A stretch of 21,100 nucleotides of DNA from a virus. This document shows, piece by piece, positions 1 through 5,967 of this stretch. The stretch is taken from the IMG/VR virus record IMGVR_UViG_3300043410_000577, positions 1 through 21,100 of that record; one strand, 5' to 3'. The notes under the pieces are model-generated. The model was not told where the DNA came from. It saw only the letters and a program-made list of their open reading frames with translations, and ran no database searches. Both the position numbers and the translations under genes were made by a program. Every line of letters begins with the position of its first letter. The first letter of the stretch is position 1.

Positions 1-343
1 TTAACACGTTGCTCATTATAGGACCTTTTTCAGCAGCAGTTAAACTCATCTTAATAACTTCTACACCAGGGTGTTCATGAATTGGAACTTTTGGTGTTGG
101 ATGAATTAAGTACAACTCAATTTGAAATTGTCCATGTCTAAACAAAGACACAGCAGTAGCATCGTCTGATAAAAACACTTCTGGGTTTGCTGGAAATAAA
201 ATTGGCATACCAGCAGCTATCCACCAGTCGGCAAATGCTCGTACATTATCCCATGTATCAGGAATTTTTAAATCTGCGTGTGGATGTTTAAAAAACGAAA
301 ACATCATGTTTAAGTGCGGTGCGTGGATAACTTCGTCAGTCAT
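1..343 (-). CDS. cupin-like protein, 3' truncated by window edge
   Basis: The frame starts at an ATG at 343 and runs off the left edge (about 114 codons visible). I translated it by hand as MTDEVIHAPHLNMMFSFFKH and onward. A His-x-His motif (HEHPGVEVIKM, about residues 90-100) follows a beta-rich stretch (FQIELYLIHPTPKVPI), which resembles a metal-binding half-motif of cupin folds. Its start overlaps the end of the upstream methyltransferase gene by 8 nt, so the two are probably translationally coupled. The cupin assignment is inferred from one short motif, and the C-terminal part is not visible. Confidence 0.7.
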   Translation of the reverse strand, partial: MTDEVIHAPHLNMMFSFFKHPHADLKIPDTWDNVRAFADWWIAAGMPILFPANPEVFLSDDATAVSLFRHGQFQIELYLIHPTPKVPIHEHPGVEVIKMSLTAAEKGPIMSNVL

Positions 344-980
344 TTATTTCCCCCGAGATAACAACCAACTCAAAATTATTTGTTGTATCTTTTGTAATTC
401 TTGTAACAGATAGATTTAAATTACAGTCTATAAGCTGTTGTTCTATCTCTTCATATGTAAATGCTGCTCTAAGACTATTTTCAAAATCTTCTTTGAATAC
501 TACATTATCATATGGTTCGTTCTTAACAATAAATTCCTCTAACTCTTTTTCGTTGCTAGGTCTTACTAAATCAAATACAAATACATCTGTTGGATTAACA
601 CTTTTAACGGCAGTCCAGAATATTTTAGGATCATGAAAGTGATGTAATGCCATTGTTGACACTACTCGAGAATAGTTACCAAACAATGTTTGACCAACAA
701 TGCCTTGTTGAAATTTAACATTGTTATCTTCGTGTGCTAGTGATAGCATTTCATTAGATGCATCTATACCTACTACAGGTGTATTAGGTGTTAGTGCTGC
801 TAATGTTAGTGTTATGTCACCAGGCCCACACCCAAAGTCTATAATAGACTCAGTAGTAGTGGGTAGCAACTGCGTGTACATGTGTTTAATTAAAGATTGG
901 AGTTTTGACCTATCGTACTGAGAATATGCTAACGCTTGATTAGCATCGTGCATTATTTCAGGTTCAGGAATTCGTTGCAT
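336..980 (-). CDS. class I SAM-dependent methyltransferase
   Basis: About 214 aa from the ATG at 980; an alternative start is the ATG at 953. The open frame extends upstream through tRNA-Cys, but that extension is tRNA sequence read as protein, so an internal start is preferred. Motif I (DFGCGPGD, residues 48-55) and the acidic motif II (VVGIDASNEML) define a Rossmann-fold SAM-binding domain. MALHHFHDP fits the post-II and motif IV region of small-molecule methyltransferases of the UbiE or trans-aconitate type. The substrate cannot be told. The gene lies 21 nt downstream of tRNA-Cys and overlaps the cupin-like gene, so it is probably cotranscribed with the tRNA array. No strong ribosome binding site is visible at either start. 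Confidence 0.8.
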   Translation of the reverse strand: MQRIPEPEIMHDANQALAYSQYDRSKLQSLIKHMYTQLLPTTTESIIDFGCGPGDITLTLAALTPNTPVVGIDASNEMLSLAHEDNNVKFQQGIVGQTLFGNYSRVVSTMALHHFHDPKIFWTAVKSVNPTDVFVFDLVRPSNEKELEEFIVKNEPYDNVVFKEDFENSLRAAFTYEEIEQQLIDCNLNLSVTRITKDTTNNFELVVISGEIND

Positions 981-1001
981 CTGATATTTATGATGCAAAA
1001 A

Positions 1002-1079
1002 TGGAGCTACGGGAGGGATTTGAACCCCCGGTTTTACGGATTTGCAATCCGGTGCATTGGGCCGCTCTGCCACCGTAGC
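1002..1079 (-). tRNA. tRNA-Cys(GCA)
   Basis: Acceptor GCTACGG/CCGTAGC, anticodon loop TTGCAAA on a 4-bp GC-rich stem, T arm with TTCAAAT, encoded CCA at 1002-1004. U73, a cysteine identity base, is present. The permuted element at 6565-6679 would be a second Cys tRNA. Confidence 0.9.
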
Positions 1080-1080
1080 A

Positions 1081-1665
1081 TTAATATAGTTTGTTTTTTA
1101 ATTTTAACAAATCTTCTTCGTTAAAATTGTTTGGTTCGTAATTGTAATCGTATTCTGGAATAACTTGTAAAATGCCATTAGCAAGTGTGCGTGTCATTAT
1201 ATTGCCTATGTACACATCTGCATTTGTATAGACATTAATTGTTTTGTCAGTGCTTACTATTAAACGTGATGGACCATTTAACATTAAATGATCGTACGTG
1301 AACGTTGTACTAGGGTCTACAACTTTGTTATTTTCTACAGTAGTAATATTACCGTTATCTACAACAACCATTGGATTTGCAATTGGTTGTATAAATGTAG
1401 CAAATGCATCTACTCCGTTTATGATTGCAGGATAAGTTGCCGTAATCTTGTTAAATGTTACTTGGCCAGTTACTACTTCTAAACTGATTGTAGCCTTGCC
1501 GTGTAACGTGTTAGGAGTAACAAATGAAAACAGCAAGTTACCAAACTCTGAATTAATATCATCTACAACACCGTCTTTACAAACAGTGCCATCGACTGTA
1601 ACTTTAATTATTGTGTTAGGTGTAGTAAACCCGTAAACCCTAAGTGTTCTAAATGATATATTCAT
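1081..1665 (-). CDS. hypothetical phage protein, beta-rich
   Basis: 194 aa, not recognised. It starts with MNISFRTLRVYGFTTPNT and is rich in Val, Thr, Asn and Ile with alternating hydrophobic residues, suggesting a beta-sandwich or Ig-like virion or decoration protein. There are no Cys motifs, signal peptide or membrane segments. It sits between tRNA-Met (ends 1670) and tRNA-Cys (begins 1079) with almost no spacer. The ATG at 1665 lies 5 nt downstream of the tRNA 3' end and has no Shine-Dalgarno sequence, so tRNA 3' processing would leave an essentially leaderless message. An internal start cannot be excluded. Confidence 0.65.
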   Translation of the reverse strand: MNISFRTLRVYGFTTPNTIIKVTVDGTVCKDGVVDDINSEFGNLLFSFVTPNTLHGKATISLEVVTGQVTFNKITATYPAIINGVDAFATFIQPIANPMVVVDNGNITTVENNKVVDPSTTFTYDHLMLNGPSRLIVSTDKTINVYTNADVYIGNIMTRTLANGILQVIPEYDYNYEPNNFNEEDLLKLKNKLY

Positions 1666-1669
1666 ATAT

Positions 1670-1743
1670 TGGTTGCGGGACCAGGAATCGAACCTGGACC
1701 TCGAGCTTATGAGACTCGTGAGTTACCGTTTCTCCATCCCGCG
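1670..1743 (-). tRNA. tRNA-Met(CAT), initiator-like
   Basis: Anticodon loop CTCATAA. The acceptor 5' CGCGGGA faces TCCCGCA, leaving a C1-A72 mismatch, which is the hallmark of initiator tRNA. The three consecutive G-C pairs of the bacterial initiator anticodon stem are absent (stem CGAGT/GCTCG), so fMet is likely but not certain. CCA encoded. Confidence 0.85.
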
Positions 1744-1748
1744 ATAAA

Positions 1749-1824
1749 TGGTGCGTCGTGACAGGCTCGAACTGCCGACAGCCTGCGTGTAAGGCAGGAA
1801 CTCTACCAACTGAGTTAACGACGC
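1749..1824 (-). tRNA. tRNA-Val(TAC)
   Basis: Acceptor GCGTCGT/ACGACGC, anticodon arm CCTGC-CTTACAC-GCAGG, canonical D and T arms, encoded CCA. It lies 5 nt from each neighbouring tRNA. Confidence 0.93.
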
Positions 1825-1829
1825 GATAT

Positions 1830-1906
<77 letters not shown>

Positions 1907-1912
1907 ATTAAC

Positions 1913-1986
1913 TGGAGCGGGATAGGAGAATCGAACCCCTAACATCAGTTTGGAAGACTGGAGTTTTACCATTAAACTAATCCCGC
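1913..1986 (-). tRNA. tRNA-Gly(TCC)
   Basis: Acceptor GCGGGAT/ATCCCGC, anticodon loop CTTCCAA, T arm with TTCGATT, encoded CCA. Confidence 0.93.
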
Positions 1987-2211
1987 ATTGAATAGGTGTT
2001 TAGCTACTCCCACCACAGGAGCCCTAAACTGAGCTGTAACTACTCTGTCTACGTATTTTATTTCTATGGAAGCAGTTAGCGTTCTGCTCCCAAGGTTTTT
2101 TGAGTATCCCCTATCTGGGGACTCTAGGTCAAGTCCTTGCGTACCTAGCAGTTTCTATGGTGATTGCCTCCACCCTAATCAATAACGGTTGATTAGACCC
2201 GGGTGTTAAAC
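1987..2211 (-). ncRNA. candidate structured RNA between tRNA-Gly and element E1
   Basis: No convincing ORF or tRNA in 225 nt. Several stable hairpins are visible: CTAGGT/ACCTAG (2124-2148), CCCC/GGGG (2108-2120), AATCAA/TTGATT (2177-2194), and a GTTTAG-GCTCC stem pairing with GGAG-TA-GCTAAAC at about 1996-2030. A sequence at about 2034-2050 (AGAGTAG-TTA-CAGC) resembles the left half of the E elements but has no complementary partner. Function unknown; inferred to be an RNA from the density of stems and its position in a tRNA transcript. Confidence 0.4.
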
Positions 2212-2378
2212 AGGATAGCTTTCTACTTTTTGTTTTTATCGAGGAGACTTATCGAAACTCCTCTATCTGGGTCTGCCTTCAAGTATGACCTTCAATGTCC
2301 TCGGGCGAACCTCTGAACTCCAATCATACCCAACATTGCCAGCGTTCCATAGTAATATATGGTTGCTGTAACTATCCT
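2212..2378 (-). repeat. E element 1, carrying a pseudoknot-capable insert
   Basis: Outer stem AGGATAG (minus strand, 2378-2372) pairs with CTATCCT (2218-2212). The left arm is followed by TTA and the invariant CAGCA. TTTT precedes it, and the right arm is followed by GTTT. The roughly 140-nt interior contains interleaved complementary pairs: 2283-2288 with 2324-2329, and 2293-2298 with 2333-2338, which is an H-type pseudoknot topology. It also has an 6-bp GAGGAG/CTCCTC hairpin at 2240-2262. No tRNA halves were recognised in this copy. It starts 7 nt after the CCA of tRNA-Thr. Confidence 0.6.
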
Positions 2379-2384
2379 AAAACT

Positions 2385-2460
2385 TGGTGCCCCTTGTCCG
2401 ACTCGAACAGACCACCTACTGATTACAAATCAGTTGCTCTACCAGATGAGCTAAAGGGGC
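2385..2460 (-). tRNA. tRNA-Thr(TGT)
   Basis: Acceptor GCCCCTT/AAGGGGC, anticodon arm ACTGA-TTTGTAA-TCAGT, encoded CCA. Confidence 0.93.
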
Positions 2461-2487
2461 ATTAATTGTTAATGAACAAATTGTATT

Positions 2488-2748
2488 TTACAACTCTTTG
2501 CCTGAAAGGTCAACCTTTCCGGTTTCATATTTCTCTTTACGATCCTGAAATTCTGCTTCAGTTAGTCCATGCCAACCGCAGCAATCGCCTGTAGGGCTAC
2601 GACCGCAACCACATGTACCTTTTTTCATTTCTTCAACCGATGGTGTCATTTTCTTCTTTCCCCATATTAAATCGTAGTTATCACGATATGAGTTGGATAC
2701 ACCTTTCGTTTGAATTGCATCTCCAGTAATATCATTTCTTGCTACCAT
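2488..2748 (-). CDS. small phage protein with Cys-rich CDGSH-like motif
   Basis: 86 aa from the ATG at 2748, preceded by AGAGGAAGAA. The upstream extension of the frame runs into tRNA-Ala and was rejected. The N-terminus (MVARNDITGDAIQTKGVSN, then YRDNYDLIWG) resembles a short motif I recall from many large phages. The C-terminal half has C-x-C-x2-S-P-x3-C-C-x2-H (CGCGRSPTGDCCGWH), close to the CxCxxSxxxPxCDGxH signature of CDGSH [2Fe-2S] proteins but with shifted spacing. A Zn or Fe-S site is possible; the role is unknown. It lies between tRNA-Ala and tRNA-Thr. Confidence 0.8.
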   Translation of the reverse strand: MVARNDITGDAIQTKGVSNSYRDNYDLIWGKKKMTPSVEEMKKGTCGCGRSPTGDCCGWHGLTEAEFQDRKEKYETGKVDLSGKEL

Positions 2749-2764
2749 TACTTCTTCCTCTGTT

Positions 2765-2840
2765 TGGTGGAGGTAAGGAGGATCGAACTCCTGACCTACG
2801 GCTTGCAAAGCCGCCGCTCTCCCAGCTGAGCTATACCCCC
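2765..2840 (-). tRNA. tRNA-Ala(TGC), copy 1
   Basis: Acceptor GGGGGTA/TACCTCC includes the G3-U70 pair, the alanine identity determinant. Anticodon loop TTGCAAG, encoded CCA. Confidence 0.93.
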
Positions 2841-2849
2841 ATTATACTG

Positions 2850-2926
2850 TGGCTCCCCGAGCTGGGCTCGAACCAGCGACACCTTGATTAACAGTCAAGT
2901 GCTTCTACCAACTGAGCTATCAGGGA
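2850..2926 (-). tRNA. tRNA-Asn(GTT), copy 1
   Basis: Anticodon arm CTTGA-CTGTTAA-TCAAG, acceptor TCCCTGA/TCGGGGA, discriminator G73, encoded CCA. Confidence 0.93.
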
Positions 2927-2940
2927 ACAATATATTTTAC

Positions 2941-3135
2941 TTATTCAGTTGCTGTCGGTGCAGCAAAATTATTTCCACGTTCTTTCTTTGTAGACTTTGG
3001 AACAATACTAGCAGCGTATTCTGCATCAATCATCATACGCTTAAACTGATTACGACCTTCTGCTGGACCGCCCATTAACGCGATCATACGTTTTGTAGTC
3101 TTACTCAATTTAAAGTTTGCGTTAGTTTTAGCCAT
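2941..3135 (-). CDS. small basic phage protein, unknown function
   Basis: 64 aa, beginning MAKTNANFKLSKTTKRMIAL, with good start context (AAAAGGAAAAAC-ATG). It is rich in Lys and Arg (pI clearly basic) with a predicted central helix. No cysteines, signal peptide or membrane segment. It fits exactly between tRNA-Asn and tRNA-Ser. I recognise the general type (short conserved phage ORF in tRNA or structural regions) but no function. Confidence 0.8.
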   Translation of the reverse strand: MAKTNANFKLSKTTKRMIALMGGPAEGRNQFKRMMIDAEYAASIVPKSTKKERGNNFAAPTATE

Positions 3136-3155
3136 GTTTTTCCTTTTGTTATAGT

Positions 3156-3249
3156 TGGCGGTGAGCGAGAGATTCGAACTCTCGATACAGGTTTAAGCCC
3201 GTATGCCTCCTTAGCAGGGAGGTACCTTCGGCCACTCGGTCAGCTCACC
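3156..3249 (-). tRNA. tRNA-Ser(GCT)
   Basis: Type II tRNA with a long variable arm. Acceptor GGTGAGC/GCTCACC, anticodon arm CCTCC-CTGCTAA-GGAGG, encoded CCA. Its 5' end overlaps the stop codon of the small gene at 3245-3388. Confidence 0.93.
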
Positions 3250-3388
3250 GTGTTACTTTGCGTACCAGCTTATGCCAGTAATATTTTAAACCTCTCCATG
3301 TTGGCATCCAATCAAACATATCACTTCCAATGCCAACTTCTTTAGGCATATTGCCGTATGCCTTGTTCAGCGTTTCTTTTCCTGACAT
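3245..3388 (-). CDS. 47-aa hypothetical protein overlapping tRNA-Ser
   Basis: Found by reading the tRNA-Leu to tRNA-Ser interval. ATG at 3388 with a strong Shine-Dalgarno (TAGGAG, 8 nt upstream), protein MSGKETLNKAYGNMPKEVGI and onward, ending in a Trp/Tyr-rich basic tail (GLKYYWHKLVRKVTR). The TGA stop lies inside the first nucleotides of tRNA-Ser (overlap 5 nt), so translation to the end and tRNA maturation from one transcript would be mutually exclusive. Function unknown. Confidence 0.75.
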   Translation of the reverse strand: MSGKETLNKAYGNMPKEVGIGSDMFDWMPTWRGLKYYWHKLVRKVTR

Positions 3389-3406
3389 ACAGCTTTCTCC
3401 TATAAT

Positions 3407-3491
3407 TGGTGCGACTGACCAGAATCGAACTGGTATGGCTTGCGCCGAGGGATTTTAAGTCCCTTGTGTCTACCTATTTCACCACAGTCGC
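3407..3491 (-). tRNA. tRNA-Leu(TAA)
   Basis: Type II tRNA, acceptor GCGACTG/CAGTCGC, anticodon loop CTTAAAA on a GGGA/TCCC stem, variable-arm stem, encoded CCA. Confidence 0.93.
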
Positions 3492-3496
3492 ATATC

Positions 3497-3700
3497 TTAC
3501 TGACTTCTGCGCTTCATCCAAGTGTAATCTACACCGTCTGGGCACTTTCCGTCTTTGATGCTATCAGCACCAAACATTCCTACAATTTCCATATCATCGC
3601 TGCTAATTGTTACGAACTCATTCATAATCTTAGCAGTATGCATAGCTTCATCTAATGTCATTACATCAAATGTTACTTTTGAACCTGTTACTTTATACAT
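3497..3700 (-). CDS. hypothetical phage protein
   Basis: 67 aa, MYKVTGSKVTFDVMTLDEAM and onward, acidic, with a beta-strand then an amphipathic helix (DEAMHTAKIMNEF), and a C-terminal basic tail (YTWMKRRSQ). The AAGG about 13 nt upstream of the ATG is a weak, distant ribosome binding site. It ends 5 nt before the 5' end of tRNA-Leu(TAA). No recognised domain. Confidence 0.7.
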   Translation of the reverse strand: MYKVTGSKVTFDVMTLDEAMHTAKIMNEFVTISSDDMEIVGMFGADSIKDGKCPDGVDYTWMKRRSQ

Positions 3701-3751
3701 TGTTAATTATACCTTCTTTTTCCACTCATCGCAACAATGATTTACATTATT

Positions 3752-3827
3752 TGGCGCCTCGTAGGGGTTTCGATCCCCTTGCCTCCGCAGTGACAGTGCG
3801 GTGCTCTCCCGATTGAGCTAACGAAGC
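3752..3827 (-). tRNA. tRNA-Asp(GTC), canonical copy
   Basis: Acceptor GCTTCGT/ACGAGGC, anticodon arm CCGCA-CTGTCAC-TGCGG, discriminator G73, encoded CCA. A second Asp(GTC), interrupted by a 48-nt insert, is at 7812-7934. Confidence 0.93.
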
Positions 3828-4030
3828 ATGAATTAGTTGTAGGCTACGCAATCCAAATCGCCCCTACTTGAGTTGACATCACTGTCACTACGTTGTTAAC
3901 TTCTTAGCTGTTGTAGTTCAGCACAGCAGTTCGGACTTCCTTAATTGGACACTCTTCTTAACGGTTAGCTGCCCCCGACTCGATGAAACTGAGTAAGCTA
4001 TAGTAATCACGTTTACTACCGACGGGATCT
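3828..4030 (-). ncRNA. candidate structured RNA between tRNA-Ser(TGA) and tRNA-Asp
   Basis: About 200 nt without a tRNA or a credible ORF. Several local hairpins are visible on the transcribed strand: GTAGTAA/TTACTAT, ACTC/GAGT, GCTGT/ACAGC, TGACA-GTGA-TGTCA (a GNRA-type loop) and GTAGG/CCTAC next to the tRNA-Asp side. I do not recognise it as RNase P RNA, 6S or any other named RNA. Function is unknown; it may be spacer with processing hairpins. Confidence 0.35.
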
Positions 4031-4120
4031 TGGCGGAAGCGGTGAGATTCGAACTCACGGAGCATTTCTACTCGACAGTTTTCAAGACTGTTGCAATAAA
4101 CCGGACTCTGCCACACTTCC
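4031..4120 (-). tRNA. tRNA-Ser(TGA)
   Basis: Type II tRNA with long variable arm, anticodon arm ACAGT-CTTGAAA-ACTGT, acceptor GGAAGTG/CGCTTCC, encoded CCA. Confidence 0.92.
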
Positions 4121-4128
4121 ATATAAAT

Positions 4129-4213
4129 TGGTGGATGAGGTTGGCTTCGAACCAACAATGCCAGGGGCGGCAGATTTACAGTCTGCTGGGGTTACCAATT
4201 TTCCTACTCATCC
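4129..4213 (-). tRNA. tRNA-Tyr(GTA)
   Basis: Type II tRNA, acceptor GGATGAG/CTCATCC, anticodon arm GCAGA-CTGTAAA-TCTGC, encoded CCA. Confidence 0.93.
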
Positions 4214-4217
4214 ATAT

Positions 4218-4283
4218 ACATTAATGTCCTACAGCTTTAGTAGGCCTCTCACTCTTGCGAATGACGCAGTCACACGTTAATGT
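4218..4283 (-). repeat. stem-closed spacer between tRNA-Leu(TAG) and tRNA-Tyr
   Basis: ACATTAA (4218-4224) and TTAATGT (4277-4283) close a three-way junction with two internal hairpins on the transcribed strand: CATTC-GCAA-GAGTG (GNRA tetraloop) and CCTAC/GTAGG. It is probably a processing structure or small RNA. Confidence 0.45.
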
Positions 4284-4290
4284 AATAACT

Positions 4291-4373
4291 TGGTGCCCCA
4301 GGACGGACTCGAACCGTCACGCTTGCGCACTGGCTTCTAAGACCAGCGTGTCTACCAATTTCACCACCAGGGC
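4291..4373 (-). tRNA. tRNA-Leu(TAG)
   Basis: Type II tRNA, anticodon arm CTGGT-CTTAGAA-GCCAG, acceptor GCCCTGG/CTGGGGC, encoded CCA. Confidence 0.92.
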
Positions 4374-4377
4374 ATAT

Positions 4378-4473
4378 CATATTAAAACACACTCATCACT
4401 TTCGGACTAACAAGTCCCGGTGTGAAGTCCTTACAACCTAGAACTATGTCTAAGTAAAGTGTGTTTTAATATG
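4378..4473 (-). repeat. 16-bp stem-closed spacer RNA between tRNA-Glu and tRNA-Leu
   Basis: A perfect 16-bp inverted repeat (4378-4393 with 4458-4473) encloses 64 nt. The interior has a TCAC/GTGA stem topped by GGACT-TGTT-AGTCC with a GAAA bulge, plus a TAGA/TCTA hairpin. The right arm overlaps the CCA of tRNA-Glu, so folding of this stem would compete with the tRNA 3' end. A long stem like this is a likely RNase III-type processing site. Confidence 0.5.
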
Positions 4474-4547
4474 GTACTCGGTAGGGGAATCGAACCCCTC
4501 TTCCCGCCGTGAAAGGGCGGTGTCCTAGACCGATAGACGAACCGAGC
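4472..4547 (-). tRNA. tRNA-Glu(TTC), copy 1
   Basis: Anticodon arm CCGCC-CTTTCAC-GGCGG, acceptor GCTCGGT/ACCGAGT with a G1-U72 wobble, encoded CCA. It is the first tRNA downstream of the promoter at 4611-4639. Confidence 0.92.
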
Positions 4548-4610
4548 AAAATATCTTTTGAATTTTTAACGAACAATTTTTAGTTAGCTCTATTAACTAA
4601 CTAAGTCTCT

Positions 4611-4639
4611 ATTATATATCCGCTATACAAGTCTGTCAA
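4611..4639 (-). promoter_or_regulatory. sigma70-type promoter inside the tRNA array
   Basis: TTGACA at 4634-4639 and TATAAT at 4611-4616 (minus strand) with exactly 17 bp between: a perfect consensus. It lies in a 120-bp AT-rich gap between tRNA-Arg(TCG) and tRNA-Glu and points into the left half of the array. A TTAGTTA/TAACTAA hairpin lies just downstream of the predicted start. Confidence 0.85.
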
Positions 4640-4667
4640 CTCTTTTTTGGATATTTTTAAATTATTT

Positions 4668-4742
4668 TGGCCGGGCTTGAGAGGATCGAACTCCCACCCT
4701 CTGTTTCGAAGACAGAGATGATATCCATTTCACCAAAGCCCG
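4668..4742 (-). tRNA. tRNA-Arg(TCG)
   Basis: Acceptor CGGGCTT/AAGCCCG, anticodon arm TCTGT-CTTCGAA-ACAGA, discriminator G73, encoded CCA. Confidence 0.92.
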
Positions 4743-4744
4743 GT

Positions 4745-4819
4745 TGGCGCGGCCGATTGGACTCGAACCAACATAGGACACTTTAGAAGAGTGTTGCCTT
4801 TCCATTAGACTACAGCCGC
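4745..4819 (-). tRNA. tRNA-Arg(TCT)
   Basis: Acceptor GCGGCTG/CGGCCGC, anticodon arm ACACT-CTTCTAA-AGTGT, discriminator G73, encoded CCA. Two nucleotides from its neighbour. Confidence 0.92.
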
Positions 4820-4820
4820 A

Positions 4821-4899
4821 TGGTACCCCTGCTCCGATTCGAACGGAGAACAACTTCTCCTTTTGAGAGAGACGACTTTACCAATTTGTCCACAGGGGC
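4821..4899 (-). tRNA. tRNA with CAA anticodon (Leu?), short variable arm
   Basis: Acceptor GCCCCTG/CAGGGGT, anticodon arm TCTCT-CTCAAAA-GGAGA. With U33 fixed, the anticodon reads CAA (Leu UUG codon). The D arm resembles the Leu tRNAs nearby, but the variable region is only about 7 nt, unlike normal type II leucine tRNAs. Amino acid identity is therefore less certain than the gene call. CCA encoded. Confidence 0.8.
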
Positions 4900-4906
4900 A
4901 TCTATC

Positions 4907-4980
4907 TGGTGCTCCTAACAAGAATCGAACTTGTATTGCTACTTTACCAAAGTAGTGTTCTGCCATTTAACTATAGGAGC
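4907..4980 (-). tRNA. tRNA-Thr(GGT)
   Basis: Acceptor GCTCCTA/TAGGAGC, anticodon arm CTACT-TTGGTAA-AGTAG, encoded CCA. It begins 1 nt after the phosphoesterase stop codon. Confidence 0.93.
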
Positions 4981-4981
4981 A

Positions 4982-5587
4982 TTACATTGAAGGACCGTTA
5001 CCGTTCTTAAACCCTACTTCACCGCCTTCTTCTTGAATACGTTTAATAACATCTTCAAACAGTATAGGAGCAAAATCTGGAGTTTGTTCTACGCATACAC
5101 AGTGGTAACGAGTGTCGTTTTCTTCGCTGTAAGTAAATTCACCAGTCCTCACATTAACACCGACAATTTTCTTTACACGATTTGCATGTAAGTGTCCGTG
5201 AATGTTAACACCAAAACGACCTAAACTTTCTGGGTGTACAGGAATGTGACTTAAGATCATTCCGTTCATAACGTGGTACGCACGAAGTTCTCTAAAGTAT
5301 GTGCGATATTCGTCATCTCTAAAGATATCGTGGTTGCCACGAATAAGAACCTTGTCACCGTTTAATCGATGTAATATTTTTAACGATTTACGATTAATAA
5401 CTACATCACCTAAATGGTAAACTTTGTCTGTAGGCTTAACACGTTCGTTCCAAGCCTTGACCATTGCTTCGTCCATTTCATCTGGATCTGTCCAGGGACG
5501 CAATTTTGTAAATCCATCACTTCGGGTAAAGCGGCAAACGCCAGCGTGTCCGAAGTGTGTATCACTTACTAAAAACACACTAGGCAT
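4982..5587 (-). CDS. calcineurin-like metallophosphoesterase
   Basis: 201 aa from the ATG at 5587, which has AAAGGAG 6 nt upstream; the longer frame has no such site. The metallophosphoesterase motifs are in order: D-x-H (SDTHFGH, residues 8-14), GD (YHLGDVV), GNHD (RGNHD), a later H (ILSHIP) and GHLH (IHGHLHANR). All ligands for a two-metal centre are present. Likely substrates are phosphomono- or diesters; phage relatives include nucleotide and RNA-end phosphatases, so a role in RNA or nucleotide repair is possible but unproven. It is the last gene of a three-gene run (6464 to 4982) beginning with a dual-specificity phosphatase. Confidence 0.88.
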   Translation of the reverse strand: MPSVFLVSDTHFGHAGVCRFTRSDGFTKLRPWTDPDEMDEAMVKAWNERVKPTDKVYHLGDVVINRKSLKILHRLNGDKVLIRGNHDIFRDDEYRTYFRELRAYHVMNGMILSHIPVHPESLGRFGVNIHGHLHANRVKKIVGVNVRTGEFTYSEENDTRYHCVCVEQTPDFAPILFEDVIKRIQEEGGEVGFKNGNGPSM

Positions 5588-5598
5588 AATGCACTCCT

Positions 5599-5967
5599 TT
5601 ATTTTTTCAATGCTTCCATAGTAGCAAGGATTTCTGCCCATTGCTCTTGTGGAGGCTTACCTTCATTTAAGTTACGGATAGCCATAAAGTCTTTGTGGTT
5701 CTCGGGAATCTTAAAATAGATGTTTGCATACGTGCAATCAAAGCTATCATCTTCATCGTGGCTATACCATGGGTGCTCTGACATTTCATCAAAGACATCT
5801 TCATAGTCTTCACGATTACCACCACCGTTGCGTGTATGCACAACAATGTAACCTTCGTCTAGGTAGACATTACGAAAGCGACCAAAGTCTGCTGTAGTCT
5901 TGCCTAGAATCTCTAGCAACTTATCTGTGTCGGGATTCATACCAAACAACATATTATACAAACTCAT
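5599..5967 (-). CDS. hypothetical phage protein
   Basis: 122 aa, acidic, not recognised. The ATG at 5967 overlaps the TGA of the upstream phosphatase gene (ATGA), with GAAGG just upstream, indicating translational coupling. It contains RNGGGNREDYEDVFDEM, then FKIPENHKDF and a C-terminal helix (EQWAEILATMEALKK). No catalytic signature. It ends 11 nt before the phosphoesterase start, so the three genes form an operon. Confidence 0.8.
   Translation of the reverse strand: MSLYNMLFGMNPDTDKLLEILGKTTADFGRFRNVYLDEGYIVVHTRNGGGNREDYEDVFDEMSEHPWYSHDEDDSFDCTYANIYFKIPENHKDFMAIRNLNEGKPPQEQWAEILATMEALKK

Noticed and set aside
1288-1636. Plus-strand ORFs here and elsewhere in the window
   Set aside because: They lie opposite better minus-strand genes or tRNAs, lack ribosome binding sites, and show tRNA-derived peptide strings.
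2265-2338. tRNA in the interior of E element 1
   Set aside because: A T-loop-like GAGGTTCGCCCGAG is present, but no acceptor or anticodon arm can be paired around it.
3955-3985. RNase P RNA fragment
   Set aside because: AAGGAAGTCCGAAC resembles a conserved region, but the partner region and remaining core are absent.
3958-4158. Minus-strand ORFs made of tRNA sequence (also 1649-1972, 4662-4853)
   Set aside because: Their translations are readings of adjacent tRNA genes with recurring phrases such as GSNPG or RFESH; not proteins.
4378-4473. Hammerhead or other known ribozyme
   Set aside because: GAAA and TGATGA strings are present, but not in the required order around three helices; the CUGANGA-stem-GAAA layout is missing.
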